A stretch of DNA of 64,000 nt from positions 77,779,320 through 77,843,319 of the forward strand of contig CM043702.1 of assembly GCA_023935145.1 (NCBI GenBank). Direction: 5' to 3'. The notes beneath the pieces are model-generated. The model searched no databases. It was not told where the DNA came from and saw nothing but the letters and a program-made list of their open reading frames with translations. Below are positions 1-19,008 of this stretch, piece by piece; the first letter of the stretch is position 1; each line of letters opens with the position of its first letter. The DNA is from Bretschneidera sinensis. Its lineage: Eukaryota; Streptophyta; Magnoliopsida; Brassicales; Akaniaceae. A program made the position numbers and the translations under genes.

Positions 1-6880
<6,880 letters not shown>

Positions 6881-8356
6881 AATATTATTTTCTTTGTAGT
6901 TTCTTTTTTTCTGTATTCACTGAATTCATATATTCTTGATTGCCAATTATGTAATTTATGAGACTGAAGGAGAGGCAACTATTTGGGTAACACGAGGTTT
7001 CCTTTATTTCTATTTCCCTTAAATCAATTACAGAATTATTTGATTCTCCTAAAATCATATCTACAGGGCAATCAAGCGAGAACTATATATATATATATAT
7101 ATATGATGAAGGAAAGAAGAAGTAGATTGTTCATGATGAAGAAAGTTTCCCTCCTTTTTTATGTGTATTTGATGCAATCATATTTTGTGATAAAGCAACA
7201 GATATTGAGCCTTAAAAGACCAAATGAAGTAGAGAGAGAGATCGAGTTCTATTGCCACCCTTCTAGAAAGACTAAGTTGTAACATTAAGAACCACTATTA
7301 AATCACTTTTCACAATGAAACTCTTTATCTAAGTTTCAGGTGGTTCATATCACCTCAAATATACAAAACCATAATGGTATGTTATATATATATATATATA
7401 AGCAATCTATGTGAAATGAGGAGTGTTTAATATCTGATTCGTATGTGAACCTACTTGGAAAGCAAACACACAATTTTTTTTAGCACAACACTTGTCAAAT
7501 AATGCAAAAGCCCACTGAAATAGGCGTTGAGAGCAATCCACAAGCATCTCTAAAAGGCTGCAAATGATATTTTTGTTGCAATTTAAACCCTTAATTTTTA
7601 CTTTTATTTTGTTGCAATTTAAACCCACAAGCAATCCACATGGAGTACGTTTACTTTTATTTTGTTGCAATTTAAACCTTTAATTTTCACAAAGGCTGCA
7701 AATGGTATTTTTCGACCAAATCTTCACTAAAAATAGACAAAACAATCATGTGTGATTCACGTTATTCACTTGGAATCTAAAAGATAGCCACAGATCTATC
7801 ATACATTGATTTCCACAAAAAAAATTAAAGATAAATAAAAAATCATTGAAAAAAAATGAAAAACGAAATTAATAGTTATGAAAAAACCAGAACAGTAAAA
7901 AAAAAAAACAAAAAAAGTCCCTCCTTCCTAGATTTCTCATATTCTTTAATCTTCTTAATCTTCTTCTTCTTCCTAGATTTCTCAGATTTCTTCCTCCTAT
8001 TTTTCTTAGCAAAAAAACCCAAAGTAATGAAATAAACTCATTTCGCCCTACTACAAAAACTTGTTGAAGTCATTAAAATTGAAAGCCAAATATTACAAAA
8101 ATTCATAAGCTAAACTAGAGTACCCAAAACAAAACCAAAAACATGTACAAAATCCAAAAACTCAATAATTGAATCTCTACACAGCGTTGTTCAAGCCGAG
8201 GCGAGCGACAACATTGCTCAAGCTAGCCTAGTCGAACGACCCAAATCTACATTAATTCGAAGAAGGAAGAAGAATAGAAAAATTTAATCTTTAGTTATAA
8301 CCAAACAAATTGCAACAGAGTTTCATGACACACAACAGTGCAATATAAAATACAAC
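6881..8356. other. Intergenic region downstream of the kinase gene
   Basis: No gene recognised. It holds short TA microsatellites (7084-7104 and about 7385-7400), an imperfect duplication of a TTTTATTTTGTTGCAATTT block around 7600-7680, A-rich tracts near 7815-7915, and a CT-rich stretch at 7920-8005 that only resembles coding sequence through low complexity. Confidence 0.6.
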
Positions 8357-9591
8357 TATAGACCAAGGTCCAAACCCAACAGGGGAGTGAATTAGGTTTT
8401 TAAAACTATTTCTCACAACAAACAAGTTTTAAAAACTTAGCAAGCACAATCAAGAGTGACAAGTATAGTAGAGCTGAAAGTAAAGAGATAAGGAAGAGAA
8501 TATGCAAACGCTATTTATAGTGGTTCGGCAATATCGAATTTCTCCAACCCTACGCCCACTCTCTTCAAGAACCTCTTTGAAGTAATCCACTAATAACTTG
8601 AGCAACTTCACGTGTGTTTTCCAAACAGTACACGATCTCTTCCGGTTAAGGAAGTCTTTTACAAAAAGTGTTTAACTCCTAAACACTCTAAGAGCTACAC
8701 CAACACTATTCTCTTTATAATGATTGGAAATTGATGATCAAGAACAATAGAGACTTTTATATAAGGCTCTTACAAAGAAGAAAGGATCTCTCTTAGAAGT
8801 ATAAAACTTTTTATAATGGCTCATAAAAGTTTTTAGAAAGCTTTGAATGATATAAAATGAGAAGATGAAGATTAATTGCTCAAAAGTTGTTATCTTCTCC
8901 CATTTATGATGGAATTTTATAGTTTAAAGCCCTACTAGTCGTTACTCACACAACAATCCTATTTGGGAGTGGTTTGGAGCATTTAATGCTCTAAACGACA
9001 CTTCAATTTTTGAAATTTTTTCGTTATTTCGAGTATCCAGTCGAATGGATGCTTGTTTAGTCGACTGGATGGTATTTGAATTTCAAACTTCTATGTCAGG
9101 TATTTCATTATGTCAACTGAAATAATTGTTTAGTCGATTGGATCAGAAAGCATAATGTTTCTGACCTTCATTCAGTAGATTGAGATATTTACAAAAGGAA
9201 TAATTCAGTCGATTTGATCTCATTCAATCGACTGAATAATTATTTAGAAGAATTATATAGTTGACTTGATTCATTCAGTCGACTGAATGAATTCGACTAG
9301 ATGATCTAAAACACAGTTTTCAGTCTTCACTTTTGTTTTCGATTCAAAATAATTTTTTTGAAAGCATTTTGAAGCAATTTGAGCCATAGGAAAAAGCTAG
9401 GTACTTAAGTAAGAGAGTTACATTTAAATTACTATCTTGATACCTAATCTTGATCTTCAAGTTCATCCAAGGTTGAATGCTTACTTGATTGACTTTTGAG
9501 GAATTATTTTTGTAGCTTTAAACACTTAGATAAATTGGTTAGTACAATTTAATGTATCTTTGTCAACAGTTAAATCAAATAAGGGTCAACA
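8357..9591 (-). repeat. HOST 3' LTR
   Basis: This 1235-bp block is collinear with 53244-54477, with many substitutions. On the plus strand it starts tatagacc (the other copy starts tgtagacc) and ends gggtcaaca, followed directly by the polypurine tract. From about 9020 to 9300 it carries an array of degenerate CAGTCGACTG palindromes, including a perfect 24-bp palindrome at 9269-9292. Confidence 0.85.
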
Positions 9592-9605
9592 ATCTCCCCC
9601 TTTTT
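9592..9605 (-). promoter_or_regulatory. HOST polypurine tract
   Basis: On the minus strand this reads AAAAAGGGGGAGAT, immediately before the 3' LTR start TGTTGACCC. It is the plus-strand priming site used in reverse transcription and is characteristic of SIRE-like Copia elements. Confidence 0.85.
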
Positions 9606-9782
9606 GATGATGACAAAACCATAAGGAGAAAAATAGTTTTGAAATCTAAATGTTAGGGTTTTCTTTATTTTTATTTTTATTTTTTTTATTGAAAAACAGA
9701 TAGAGTCGTTTGTTTTCATGATAAAAAAGTCTTGCATTTTCAAAAAGCAACCCAACTACAAATATAGTCATTATATATGAAT

Positions 9783-9783
9783 G

Positions 9784-9817
<34 letters not shown>

Positions 9818-9857
9818 GTATATATGTATATATATGTATATATATGTATACATGTAT

Positions 9858-9909
<52 letters not shown>

Positions 9910-9930
9910 CAACAACACATATATTAACAC
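9783..9930. repeat. Compound TA/CA microsatellite
   Basis: Alternating TA and TATG runs at 9783-9860, then a CA run around 9862-9893, then TA again. It lies in HOST noncoding DNA between the polypurine tract and the env-like ORF. Confidence 0.9.
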
Positions 9931-10247
9931 ACATATATAAGTCTAGCAAGTAAGGAGCAAAAGATCCCCCTTAAAGCTGTGCATACATACATTAACACAC
10001 ATTTTTCTCTTTTTCTTCGCCTTTGTCAACAACATAAAAAGATCTAATAGCTCAGAAAAATAACATCCTATCCCCACGGATAGAAAGATAAAGGCTAGAG
10101 AAACTTGTATCTGAAAGTTTTGCTCAAAATAGAAAGGTTAAGCTCTCCCAGGAAGAATAAAAAATATGATAAACAAATTGTAAAATAACAGCAAGCAAAA
10201 GATTCCAAAAAGAGCTAAAATAAATTATTGTATAATAAACTAAGCAT

Positions 10248-10250
<3 letters not shown>

Positions 10251-10301
<51 letters not shown>
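10251..10301. repeat. TA microsatellite
   Basis: About 25 uninterrupted TA dinucleotides in HOST 3' noncoding DNA. Confidence 0.95.
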
Positions 10302-10305
<4 letters not shown>

Positions 10306-10429
10306 GCTAAGACACCCATGAGCCTAGTAAAGTAATCAAATAGTAAAGGCTTTCAAGAGCCAAAATATCCCAAGGGTGTATAAAAAGTGAAAAATGCATG
10401 AAATGTAACTTTAAAATTGTTCTAGAGAT

Positions 10430-11191
10430 TTATAAAAAAGAAAAATGAATGAAATCAATGGTGCCAATCATCAGGAGGAGGAAGGCCACGGGTACAGAGT
10501 TGATCTCAAAGCTGAGCCAGCTGATCCTGAATAGTTGTATGCTGAGTACGATTCTCATCACAAACTTTCGTAATGGACCCCAAAGCCTTAGTCCTAAGGA
10601 TAATCACCTCGTCATACAAAGATGTCACCTCAGATCTCAGTGACTGAAACTACAGGTCAAAAGCTTGTTGCATTCCATTCATGGAGAGTTAAAGACTTGT
10701 CAAAGCTTGTAGGATCGCATCCTGAGATCCATCTGAACCTCCTAAACCAACTGTCCAATACTGAGTCCTTCTAGGAATCTCTAGTTCTTTTGCTGCTGCT
10801 TCACCAAGATCTTCGTTCCCAATCTTTATGCTTCGTCAGATTTGGCAACTATAGTGTTACCTTGAATAGCACATCTCATCTTCTTGAGAGAAGAATCATT
10901 GATCATGTCCGAAATAGCTAAATCATTGGATTCATTTTCAGGAAGATGGATGTTAAATTGTTTCAAGATAAGAGTTATAAGCATGTCATATAGTAGACAC
11001 CTAGAGTTGCTCCCACTACCTATTATCAAATTACTCATAAGGAGAGGGTATAAGTTGTAGAGAGTGCTCGTCTTAAGATAGTAAATTAAGAAAAAGTCTA
11101 GTTTACAGGAGCAGTTCCTACTTCCTAGCCGAGGCTTGATAGTGCAATTAACTATTAGGTTTAGAATCCTAGACACTAAAGGCAGGTCTGG
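10430..11191 (-). pseudogene. HOST env-like ORF, C-terminal part (plant transposon protein domain)
   Basis: The best stretch, 10826-11191 on the minus strand, reads DLPLVSRILNLIVNCTIKPR, then LGSRNCSCKLDFFLIYYL. This is the pattern (TIxPRxGSR...LDxxLIYxL) of the protein often called putative plant transposon protein, found in the extra 3' ORF of SIRE-type elements. Downstream toward 10430 similar sequence continues with stops. Its N-terminal part is at 19858-20401, separated by SOLO. The location between RNase H and the polypurine tract fits the env-like ORF; a membrane role is not shown by the sequence. Confidence 0.55.
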
Positions 11192-11472
11192 ATAGGTGAT
11201 GAGAGTCATAAAACGCATCTTAACAGTACTTAATTGTTAGCATTTTAGGGTTGATCTAGGCATTAATTGCACTTTTATACGTTAACAACTCTAAAGTATC
11301 ATTCTTCGATCATTGATCTATTTCAGTGCATTTTCAGGTACTTTAAGCTTAAAAGAGGAGGAAAAGTTATCATTGCTTGAAGCACAAAGACTCAAGGCAT
11401 ACCAGAGTGAAGGAATGCTTTCGGAAGGACAAGATGGAGGGCCTAAAAGAGCAACAGTTGCTGCCTACACTG

Positions 11473-11627
11473 CACTCGAGCGCAGAAGCAGTGCGAACAA
11501 GCGCAATAGCGCTCGAGCGCTCAAGCTTGCGATCGAGCGCACGTGCACATCCCACATCGGTTAGAAACGTTGCAGCGCACCATAATGCGCTCGAGCGTAC
11601 CAAGTTGCGATCGAGCGCACTCGGGCA
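11473..11627. repeat. TGCGMTCGAKCGCA palindrome array in SOLO U3
   Basis: Copies and near copies include CACTCGAGCGCAG, AGCGCTCGAGCGCTC, TTGCGATCGAGCGCAC, ATGCGCTCGAGCGTAC and TTGCGATCGAGCGCAC. The CpG density stands out against AT-rich neighbours. The array lies just upstream of the core promoter of this LTR. Confidence 0.85.
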
Positions 11628-11634
11628 GTATCCC

Positions 11635-13123
11635 TGATTACGCCCAAAGTATAACGCGGGTATTGTAGTACAGCTTTGGGGTGTTGATTCCATAGGGAAA
11701 CAAGTTAATTACAAAAGAAAATGTGTGACCCTTAAAACGAACGATAAAAGTTAAACGAAAGATTTTTGAGTTTTGATAATGAAATAATGTGAGAAAAATT
11801 GTGTAAATGTAAATTAAATATAAATAAGAAACAACAGGGTTTTTGAAATCCTCCATAGGTTTGTTGCCCTAATCCTAACTTGATTCAGTTGTTTTTATCA
11901 CGATTACAAGTTTCACATCCCAAACAGGCAATCGACAAATATTCAATTAAAGCGCACGTATAAACCCTAATGTAATTGATATGAATTATTCTTTGTTTTC
12001 AAGCACACATGACCTAACTTATAAATTATCAAAAGACGATGATATATCTAAATGACAAAACCGCAACAATGGACAAATCTATAAAAGAGATCTACCAGAC
12101 TCAATCACACCCAAATAAATACACATAAAAAGAGCATGACTAGACTTATATGGAAAAGAAGCATGCAATCACCGGACTAATAAGAAATCTACTAATTAAA
12201 TTAAAGAATAAAACTTAACAATGTTTAATGAAAATAATACCAAACTACAACTGAATCAAATAAAGGAAAATAAGAACAACTACACCTAGGGATTCATCCC
12301 TTCGCCTTGCTTGGAGACTAGCCGACCATGGAGCTCATGCTTCCTTAAGTTGCCTCTGGCCTCTCAACGATCATCTCTTCCTTGGTAGCAAAAGCTTCGG
12401 TGATTCCTCAGCTTGTCCTCCAAAATTATACTTCGGATTCCTCCTAAAGGCCCTCTGGATTCACTCTCTGATGATTTTAGATGAGCTCCGATTGATTCTC
12501 AAAGCTGAAGTGGAGTAGGCCTTTTATAGGGAAATACCGCAAGTGCAATGTGTTTCCAATCCGATGTGGGATGTGGGATATAGAAATGTGTTTCCAACCG
12601 ATGTGGGATGTGGGATTTAAGCCTTCACATGCCCTTCACACTGAAATCATGCACAGCCCGCACAGCCTGACCTTTGTCTACTTAAACTGCCATAACTTTC
12701 TCTAGAAAAATCATTTTTACAAGCCGTAAAATTCTCCAAAAAATAGACTTCCGGATATTTCTAAGCATATATGGCTCATCTCCTGGTTCTTCCTGAATCA
12801 ATACAGTTTAATTTGAAAAGATGATTGATCTGTACGGGCAATTATGGCAATTTAGTGAAACTTCTTTCTTGGTTTCTCTTCATCTTGGCTCTTCCGCGAC
12901 CATTATCTCACTCGAGTATTCATTGAAGCTTCATGTTTAAAATGATGATATCCTTTCTATCTCTTTTTTAAGCTCAAAGTACCCGAAAATGCACTGAAAT
13001 AAGTCAACGATTCAAGAATAACACTTTAGAGTTATTAAGGTATAAAAGTGTAATTCCAACCTTGATCAACCCTAAAATGCTAAGAATTAAGTATTTTTTA
13101 GATGCATTTTATGACTCTCATTA
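11635..13123 (-). repeat. ATH-A 3' LTR
   Basis: This 1489-bp copy starts TGATTACGCCC and ends in a decayed CTCATTA (plus strand). It is about 95% like 17455-18956 by eye, with scattered substitutions. It contains tandem USE motifs and a TATA box reading on the minus strand. Confidence 0.9.
12521..12572 (-). promoter_or_regulatory. ATH-A 3' LTR core promoter: USE plus TATA
   Basis: On the minus strand ATCCCACATCG (12572-12562) is followed after 33 bp by TATAAAAG (12528-12521). An overlapping second copy (ATCCCACATCCCACATCG) and a further pair lie upstream. The motif equals the plant U-snRNA upstream sequence element. Confidence 0.75.
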
Positions 13124-14673
13124 CAACCCCCAACTAGTTTATTGCTAGTCCCTAGCAATTTAAGTGAAAACAAGAGATGAATTCTATGGTAGGAGTTAAA
13201 AACAAAGTAAAGCAATGCTAGCGTTGAACCAAGAGTAATTCACTTTTTGTCTAAAAAATCGCACATAACGTACGGTACATAGAATTATTAAATTTCACCT
13301 AAGTCCAAAAGTAATTCAAACATCAATCTTAAAATCATTATTGACTCTTAACATCCATCTTACCACAAACCATTGATCCGAACACCCGAATGATTTTATG
13401 CATAACATTCATGAATACAAGTCTTGGCCTCTAAAACATGATAAATTTCGTGACGTCAATCACAAAAACAAGCTCCATATGTTTGCATTTCAAACCACTC
13501 TCCACTATTGTAGAAAAATCACATTACATTGGATCAATAGGTCTTTAATAAGTTTGTAATGTTAGGCTAAGGTAAAGGTTAAGAAAAAAAGGGAAGGATT
13601 CATGAGAAAAAGAACTCAATCTCTTAGCTTTTAAACACAATCACTTTTAAGCACTAGATAACTTTACTTTAACACCCAACTTTTTCAACCATTTTTCAAC
13701 CATTTTTCATTTTTTTTTCAAAATCACCACTTTTCTTCTTTCTTTGCCGTAATTCACTTTTCTTTTGTATTTTGGCATAAGACCATTCACCTCCTTTTTC
13801 ATTTTTCTTTTCTTTTACATAACCCCCAACTAATCTCCTTTAATGTACTTGGGTTATGGTAGTGATATTTTCTCATATTTCCATCCCTACTCCTTTTAAG
13901 TGCTTCTCAACAAATGTGTATAGCTAAGTTCTTTTAAGAGAAAGGTAAGGATAAAATATTCTCTTTAGGCTCATAAAGGTGAGTAAATGGGCTATTGAAA
14001 GAAACAAGGCTCACTTCTTTTTCAAGAAAAGACTCAAATAGGTGACTAGTGGTAAATATAGCAATGGTAGGTTTAACAGGCTCAAACGGTCCAAAAATGG
14101 CCTATATCATATCCTAAGTAATGTGCATTCTAGGAATTTGCCTCAAGTGGTTATCATGTAAGTTCTAGAGCTTGTCGAGACCGCAAAAATATTCAAAAAA
14201 TAATCTCACATAAAACTTTTCTAAATGTTTAAGACTAATCATATTATCTTACCACAAACTAGAGTGTCTAACCAAATGAAGATTGATGCTTAAATTAATT
14301 TCAAACCAAACTTCTTCTAAATGCTATATGCTATCTCAATTAAGTTTATATCATTGACATGTGAATTAACTCTAAGACTAACACAAAGCATGCTAAAAAC
14401 AAACAAAAAGGGAAAGTGACAACGGTATGCAATAAGAAATGTGTATCTTCCACCCCAACTTAAGATAAGCATTGTCCTCAATGTAAAAGCAAAAGTTAAG
14501 GAAACTCTCTTTTTAACCAAAGGTGCATGGAGCTGAAAGTTGTGCACGACCAATTGAACTGCTTCATTTATTTGTCTCTGAAAAGTAAATACTAAAGTAA
14601 AACTGGAAAACAACAAAATAATACTAATAAACAAGAAAAAGAAATATGAAAAACAGTAAAAGTAAAAGAATAT
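13124..14673 (-). other. ATH-A 3' noncoding region
   Basis: About 1.5 kb between the post-coding block and the 3' LTR, with no coding sequence. It is closely similar to 47093-48695 of ATH-D, and includes T-rich tracts and the polypurine tract beside the LTR (13124-13137). Confidence 0.75.
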
Positions 14674-14719
14674 GTTGTGGATTGCCTCCCATGAGTGCTA
14701 AGTTTTATGTCTTCAGCCA
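14674..14719 (-). other. Conserved post-coding block (ATH-A copy)
   Basis: The minus strand reads GGCTGAAGACATAAAACTTA, then GCACTCATGGGAGGC. The same block occurs in ATH-B, ATH-C and ATH-D at the end of the coding region. It resembles the Athila sequence found after pol; its role is unknown. Confidence 0.75.
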
Positions 14720-14726
14720 GACGCTT

Positions 14727-15500
14727 TTATTCCCTCTTCGAAAAATATGAGTTGAATACACTAGCCACTGCTTTGCTACAAAATTTTGTGCTTGTATGCT
14801 TTGGCGATGGCAAGGAATACTTAAAGTCCACCACATGTGGCTCAAGTGTTTTGGGTGATGCCCATTTACTATCAGCTGTAGGGTATTTGATTCCCGCATC
14901 CATGTGACTTCTCCCAAGCAACTTCTCAAAGCATGGTTGGCAAGATGTCTTAATAAATTCCCGTGGCTTATCAAAAACATCAACAACATTAATGGCATGG
15001 GGATAATTTGAAGAATCTTTGAACTCAAGATTATTAGGAATGAATTTTGAAGAGTTAGAATTATCTTTGATGTACTCATCCTCTTCATGTGGCTGCCATG
15101 GGACTCGAAAAACATTTACCTCTAGAGTCCTATTTCCAATTGATAATGTCATTAGGCCATTCCTACAATTAATGAGGGCATTGGCGGTGGTAAGGAATGG
15201 TCTTCCAAGTATCAAAGGAATTTTGGACTCCGTGTTTATAGTAGAAACAATATCTAAAACCAAAAAGTCAACAGGATAGTAGAAATTATCAATTTGCAAC
15301 AAAACATCTTCTACAATACCTCTTGGCTTTCTTACCGATCTATTCGCTAATTGAAGTACTACGGAGGTTGGTTTGATCTTACCTAGACCGAGCTGCAAGT
15401 ACATGGAGTATGGCATGAGGTTTACATTAGCACCCAAATCTAGCAATGCTTGACCACAATGTTTATTTCAAATTTGGCAAGCGACCGTTGGATAGCTCGG
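14727..15500 (-). pseudogene. ATH-A aspartic protease
   Basis: Retroviral-type aspartic protease of the Athila Gypsy lineage. The active-site region reads LLDLGANVNLMPYSMY, the DLG variant normal for these elements, followed by ILGRPFLTTANALI. It is in frame with the upstream gag, but a TGA at 15468-15470 separates them. The frame stays open to 14727, next to the post-coding block. Polymerase sequence that should follow is missing, apart from a short GIKYPTADSKW remnant that in relatives precedes RT. Confidence 0.75.
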
Positions 15501-17266
15501 ATCTTTATATTTGGGCAGTGTCTTGCTGTTAATTACAGCACTTGCTTGCTCCATTAAGAATGTCGTCTTCTTCACATTGTGCTTCCTCTTGAGTGTGCAT
15601 AGATCCTTGATGACTTTAGCATAGTTAGGAATCTGTTTTATGACATGAAGAAGAGGAAGATTAATTTTAACATGCTGAAGTTGTTCAAGAATCTCACCTT
15701 TTAATGCTGTATTTATCTCTTTAGGTTTAAGGAGTGCTTGAGGGAAAGGCATCGGTGGGTGATAAACATCACGGGCCTCTTGTTCCTTGGGGGCTTTATC
15801 CTTGTTGCTCATGGTATTAGGAATCCAGTGTGATGGTAGAGTGGGACCATCAATTGTCTTCCCACTGTGAGTAATTATGGCATTAACCTCTCTATTGTTT
15901 TGATTTTCAGGATTGAAGGTTTGTGCCATATGTTGTCCCATTGGATTAGGTTGTGGCTGTGAAGGAAACCAACCTTGTTCTTGAATCATCAAGAAAGTAG
16001 TCAACTTGGTGAGTTGACTCTTTATTACCTTTTGTTCCTTTTTGATCGCTTGTTGTTCCTCTAACAACTGTTGATTTATTTTTCCTTGATCTTCCACACT
16101 ATTGGCATGTACCTGCATAAATGAATTAAACATATCTTTCAAAGGTAAAGATTGTTGAGGTGCATTAAATGAGGTTGCTTTCGGTTGCCATTGGGTACTA
16201 GAGTGGGCAGGGGGTTGTATGTCGAATTTCCAACTGAAATTAGGGTGATTCTTCCAACCGAGATTGTAGGTGTTAGAGTAGGGTGAGTGTGGTTTCTCAA
16301 AGGGTATACCTATAGCATTACACTCATCCTTCATCTTAAAATAAACTGGACATTCCTTAGGTAAATGATTTACCCCATTACACATGAAACAAGGCTCATA
16401 GGACTCCAGTTTAGGGGTTCTAGTATTCTTGGTTTTTAAGGCTTCAATTTCCTTAGTTAGGACATCTAAATGGGCTTTAAGGCTGTCCTCTTCCTTAAGT
16501 TGGTAAATCCCAACAGGTTGATTTCTCCTAGTGCCTTCCATGGCATTTGGTTCAGTCCAAGTGTGAGCTTTTTCTAATAGGTCATCTAGGAAATCTATGG
16601 TTTGGTCGGGATCTTTTTGAAGAAAATTACCATTGCACATCATTTCTATAAATTGTCTTTCCCTACTTAGGAGTCCATCATAGAAATAGCTAACTACCCA
16701 CCAACTTTCATACCCATGGTGTGGACAAGAATTCAAAAGGTCCTTGAAACGTTCCCAAACTTGATATAAGGTTTCACTCTCCTTTTGTGCAAAGTTTGAG
16801 ATTTGTCTCTTAAGGTTGTTGGTCTTATGGACCTAGGCCTTAACGAGTACAGCCAAGCCTTGGCTTTTTCCTTAAGTGAAAAAGGGAAAAGCCAAAGTTT
16901 GACAGTGTCTATCATATCAGCCCTACTGTGAAAAGCACCTACTACTTCCTCAAATTCCCTCATATGGATATAGGGGTTTTCATTCTCAAACCCATGGAAA
17001 GTTGGTAGCAATTTTATCATGACCGGCTTAAAATCAGGTTGTTGAACATTAGAGGGGAACATGATACACGATGGTGTGGCCGTACGGTTAGGGTGCAAGT
17101 AATCCTTAAGTGTCCTAGGGGGTTCATCTTCGTGTTCACTCATTTCTTCAGGACTAGATGGATTGTCAAATAAAGAATTTGAAAAAGAATTAAATTCTGA
17201 CTCTAACACAGGCCTACAACAAAATCTACCCACAGTGTCTCTATGTCTGTGCATGTGAGGTAACAA
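15468..17266 (-). pseudogene. ATH-A gag polyprotein
   Basis: Gag (capsid and nucleocapsid) of an Athila-like element. It begins at 17266 and shows the capsid pattern LLPTFHGFENENPYIHMREF and KAKAWLYSL. Near 16830 a deletion and frameshift remove the usual stretch between RSI and PQHKT. The second frame continues with CPHHGYESWWVV, the CX2C finger CFMCNGVNHLPKEC and the Athila hallmark NLGWKNHPNFSW. A coiled, charged segment (QQAIKKEQKVIKSQL) follows. One frameshift and one terminal stop separate it from an otherwise readable gag-protease frame, so decay is modest. Confidence 0.8.
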
Positions 17267-17427
17267 AATAATAATAATACTATAAAAAAAAAAAGAGTCA
17301 AATAAAATAAAAAATAATAAAAAAAATTAATGCAGCAAGCTAAAAGAAGGAACAAAATTACCGCCTTTACATTTACAACTCTTCTACCGTCATGTCAAAA
17401 GTTGACAATCTTCTTTGTACTTAAGCG

Positions 17428-17452
17428 CGTTTCCCCTGCAACGACGCCAAAA
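17428..17452 (-). promoter_or_regulatory. ATH-A primer binding site
   Basis: Minus strand TTTTGGCGTCGTTGCAGGGG lies directly after the 5' LTR. It differs slightly from the TGGCGCCGTTGCCGGGG form intact in ATH-C (tRNA-Asp type). Confidence 0.7.
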
Positions 17453-17454
17453 TT

Positions 17455-18956
17455 TGATTATGCCCAAAGTATAATGCAGTTATTGTAGTACAACTTTGGG
17501 GTGTCGATTCCACAGGGAAACAAGTTAATTACAAAAAAAAATGTGTGACCCTTAAAACGAACGATAAAAGTTAAACGAAAGATTTTTGAGTTTTGATAAT
17601 GAAATAATGTGAGAAAAATTGTGTAAATGTAAATGAAATATAAATAACAAACAAAAAAGTATTTGAAATCCTCCCTAGGTTTGTTACCCTAATCCTAACT
17701 TGATTCAGTTGTTTTTATCTCGATTGCAAGTTTCACATCCCAAACAGGCAATTGGCAAATATTCAATTAAAGCGCACGTATAAACACTAATGTAATTGAT
17801 ATGAATTATTCTTTACTTTCAAGAACACATGACCTAACTTATAAATTATCAAAAGACAATGATATATCTAAATGAAAATACCACAGCAATGGACAAATCT
17901 ATAAAAGAGATCTACCGGACTCAATAACACCCAAACAAATACTCATAAGAAGAGCATGACTAGACTTATATGGAAAAGAAGCATGCAATCACCGGACTAA
18001 TAAGAAATCTACTAATTAAATTAAAGAATAAAACTTAACAATGTTTAATGAAAATAATACCAAACTACAGCTGAATCAAATAAAGGAAAATAAGAACAAC
18101 TACACTTAGGGATTCATCCCTTCGCCTTGCTTGGAGATTAGCCGGCCATGGAGCTCATGCTTCCTTGAGTTGCCTCCGGCCTCTCAACGATCATCTCCTC
18201 CTTGGTAGGAAAAGTTTTGGTGATTCCTCAGCTGACCCTCCAAAATTATACTTCGGATTCCTCCTAAAGGCCCTCTGGATTGCTCCTAAAGGCCCTCTGG
18301 ATTCACTCTCTGATGATTTCAGATGAGCCCCGATTGATTCTCAAAGCTGAAGTGGAGTAGGCATTTTATAGGAAAATACCATAAGTGCAATGTGTTTCCA
18401 ATCTGATGTGGGATGTGGGATATAGAAATGTGTTTCCAACCGATGTGGGATGTGGGATTTAAGCCTTCATATGCCCTTCACGCTGAAATCCCGCACAGCC
18501 TGACCTTTGTCTACTTAAACTGCCATAACTTTCTCTAGAAAAATCATTTTTATGAGCCGTAAAATTCTCCAGAAAATAGACTTCTGGATCTTTCTAAGAA
18601 TATATGGTTCATCTTCTGGTTCTTCCTTCTTCAATACAGTTTAATTTGTAAATATGATTGATCTGTACGGGCAATTATGGCAATTTAGTGAAACTCCTTT
18701 CTTGGTTTCTCTTCATCTTGGCTCTTATGCGACCATTATCTCACTCGTGTATTCACTGAAGCTTCATGTTTAAAATGATGATAGCCTTTCTATCTCTTTT
18801 TTAAGCTTAAAGTACATGAAAATGCACTGAAATAAGTCAACGATTCAAGAATAACACTTTAGAGTTATTAAGGTATAAAAGTGTAATTCTAACCTCGATC
18901 AACCCTAAAATGCTAACAATTAAGTATTGTTTAGATGCATTTTATGACTCTCATCA
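17455..18956 (-). repeat. ATH-A 5' LTR
   Basis: This 1502-bp copy runs from TGATTATGCCC to CTCTCATCA on the plus strand. The minus strand has a USE (18414-18404, with final G decayed to A) and TATAAAAT (18370-18363), again 33 bp apart. A short duplication of the CCTAAAGGCCCTCTGGATT block lies near 18265-18301. Confidence 0.9.
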
Positions 18957-19008
18957 ATCCCACATCAGATAGAAAACACATAGCACTCCGAGAGTTTCCC
19001 TATCAAAG
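18957..19008 (+). promoter_or_regulatory. SOLO core promoter: decayed USE plus TATA
   Basis: ATCCCACATCA at 18957-18967 and TATCAAAG at 19001-19008 are separated by 33 bp, the same spacing as in the related LTRs. The first five bases of the motif are the ATH-A target duplication. Confidence 0.6.

Larger units (their letters stand above)
11635..18956 (-). mobile_element. ATH-A: Athila-like non-autonomous Gypsy element inside SOLO
   Basis: LTRs at 11635-13123 and 17455-18956 face each other as direct repeats on the minus strand, with a perfect target duplication ATCCC (11630-11634 and 18957-18961). A minus-strand primer site (TTTTGGCGTCGTTGCAGGGG, a decayed tRNA-Asp type) lies at 17428-17452 and the polypurine tract GTTGGGGGTTG next to 13124. 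The internal region has gag and protease only; RT, RNase H and integrase are absent, and the protease runs straight into the post-polymerase block at about 14674-14719. It inserted inside the ATCCCACATC promoter motif of SOLO. Confidence 0.9.

Noticed and set aside
7920..8005. Lys/Arg-rich minus-strand coding look-alike
   Set aside because: Simple CTT-type repeats; no start, length or homology supports it.
9646..9949. Open frames of repeated Tyr-Ile and Cys-Val residues on the minus strand
   Set aside because: They are translations of the TA/CA microsatellite.
11370..11693. 107-codon minus-strand and overlapping plus-strand frames
   Set aside because: Both read the CpG-rich palindrome array of SOLO, which lacks stops in several frames.
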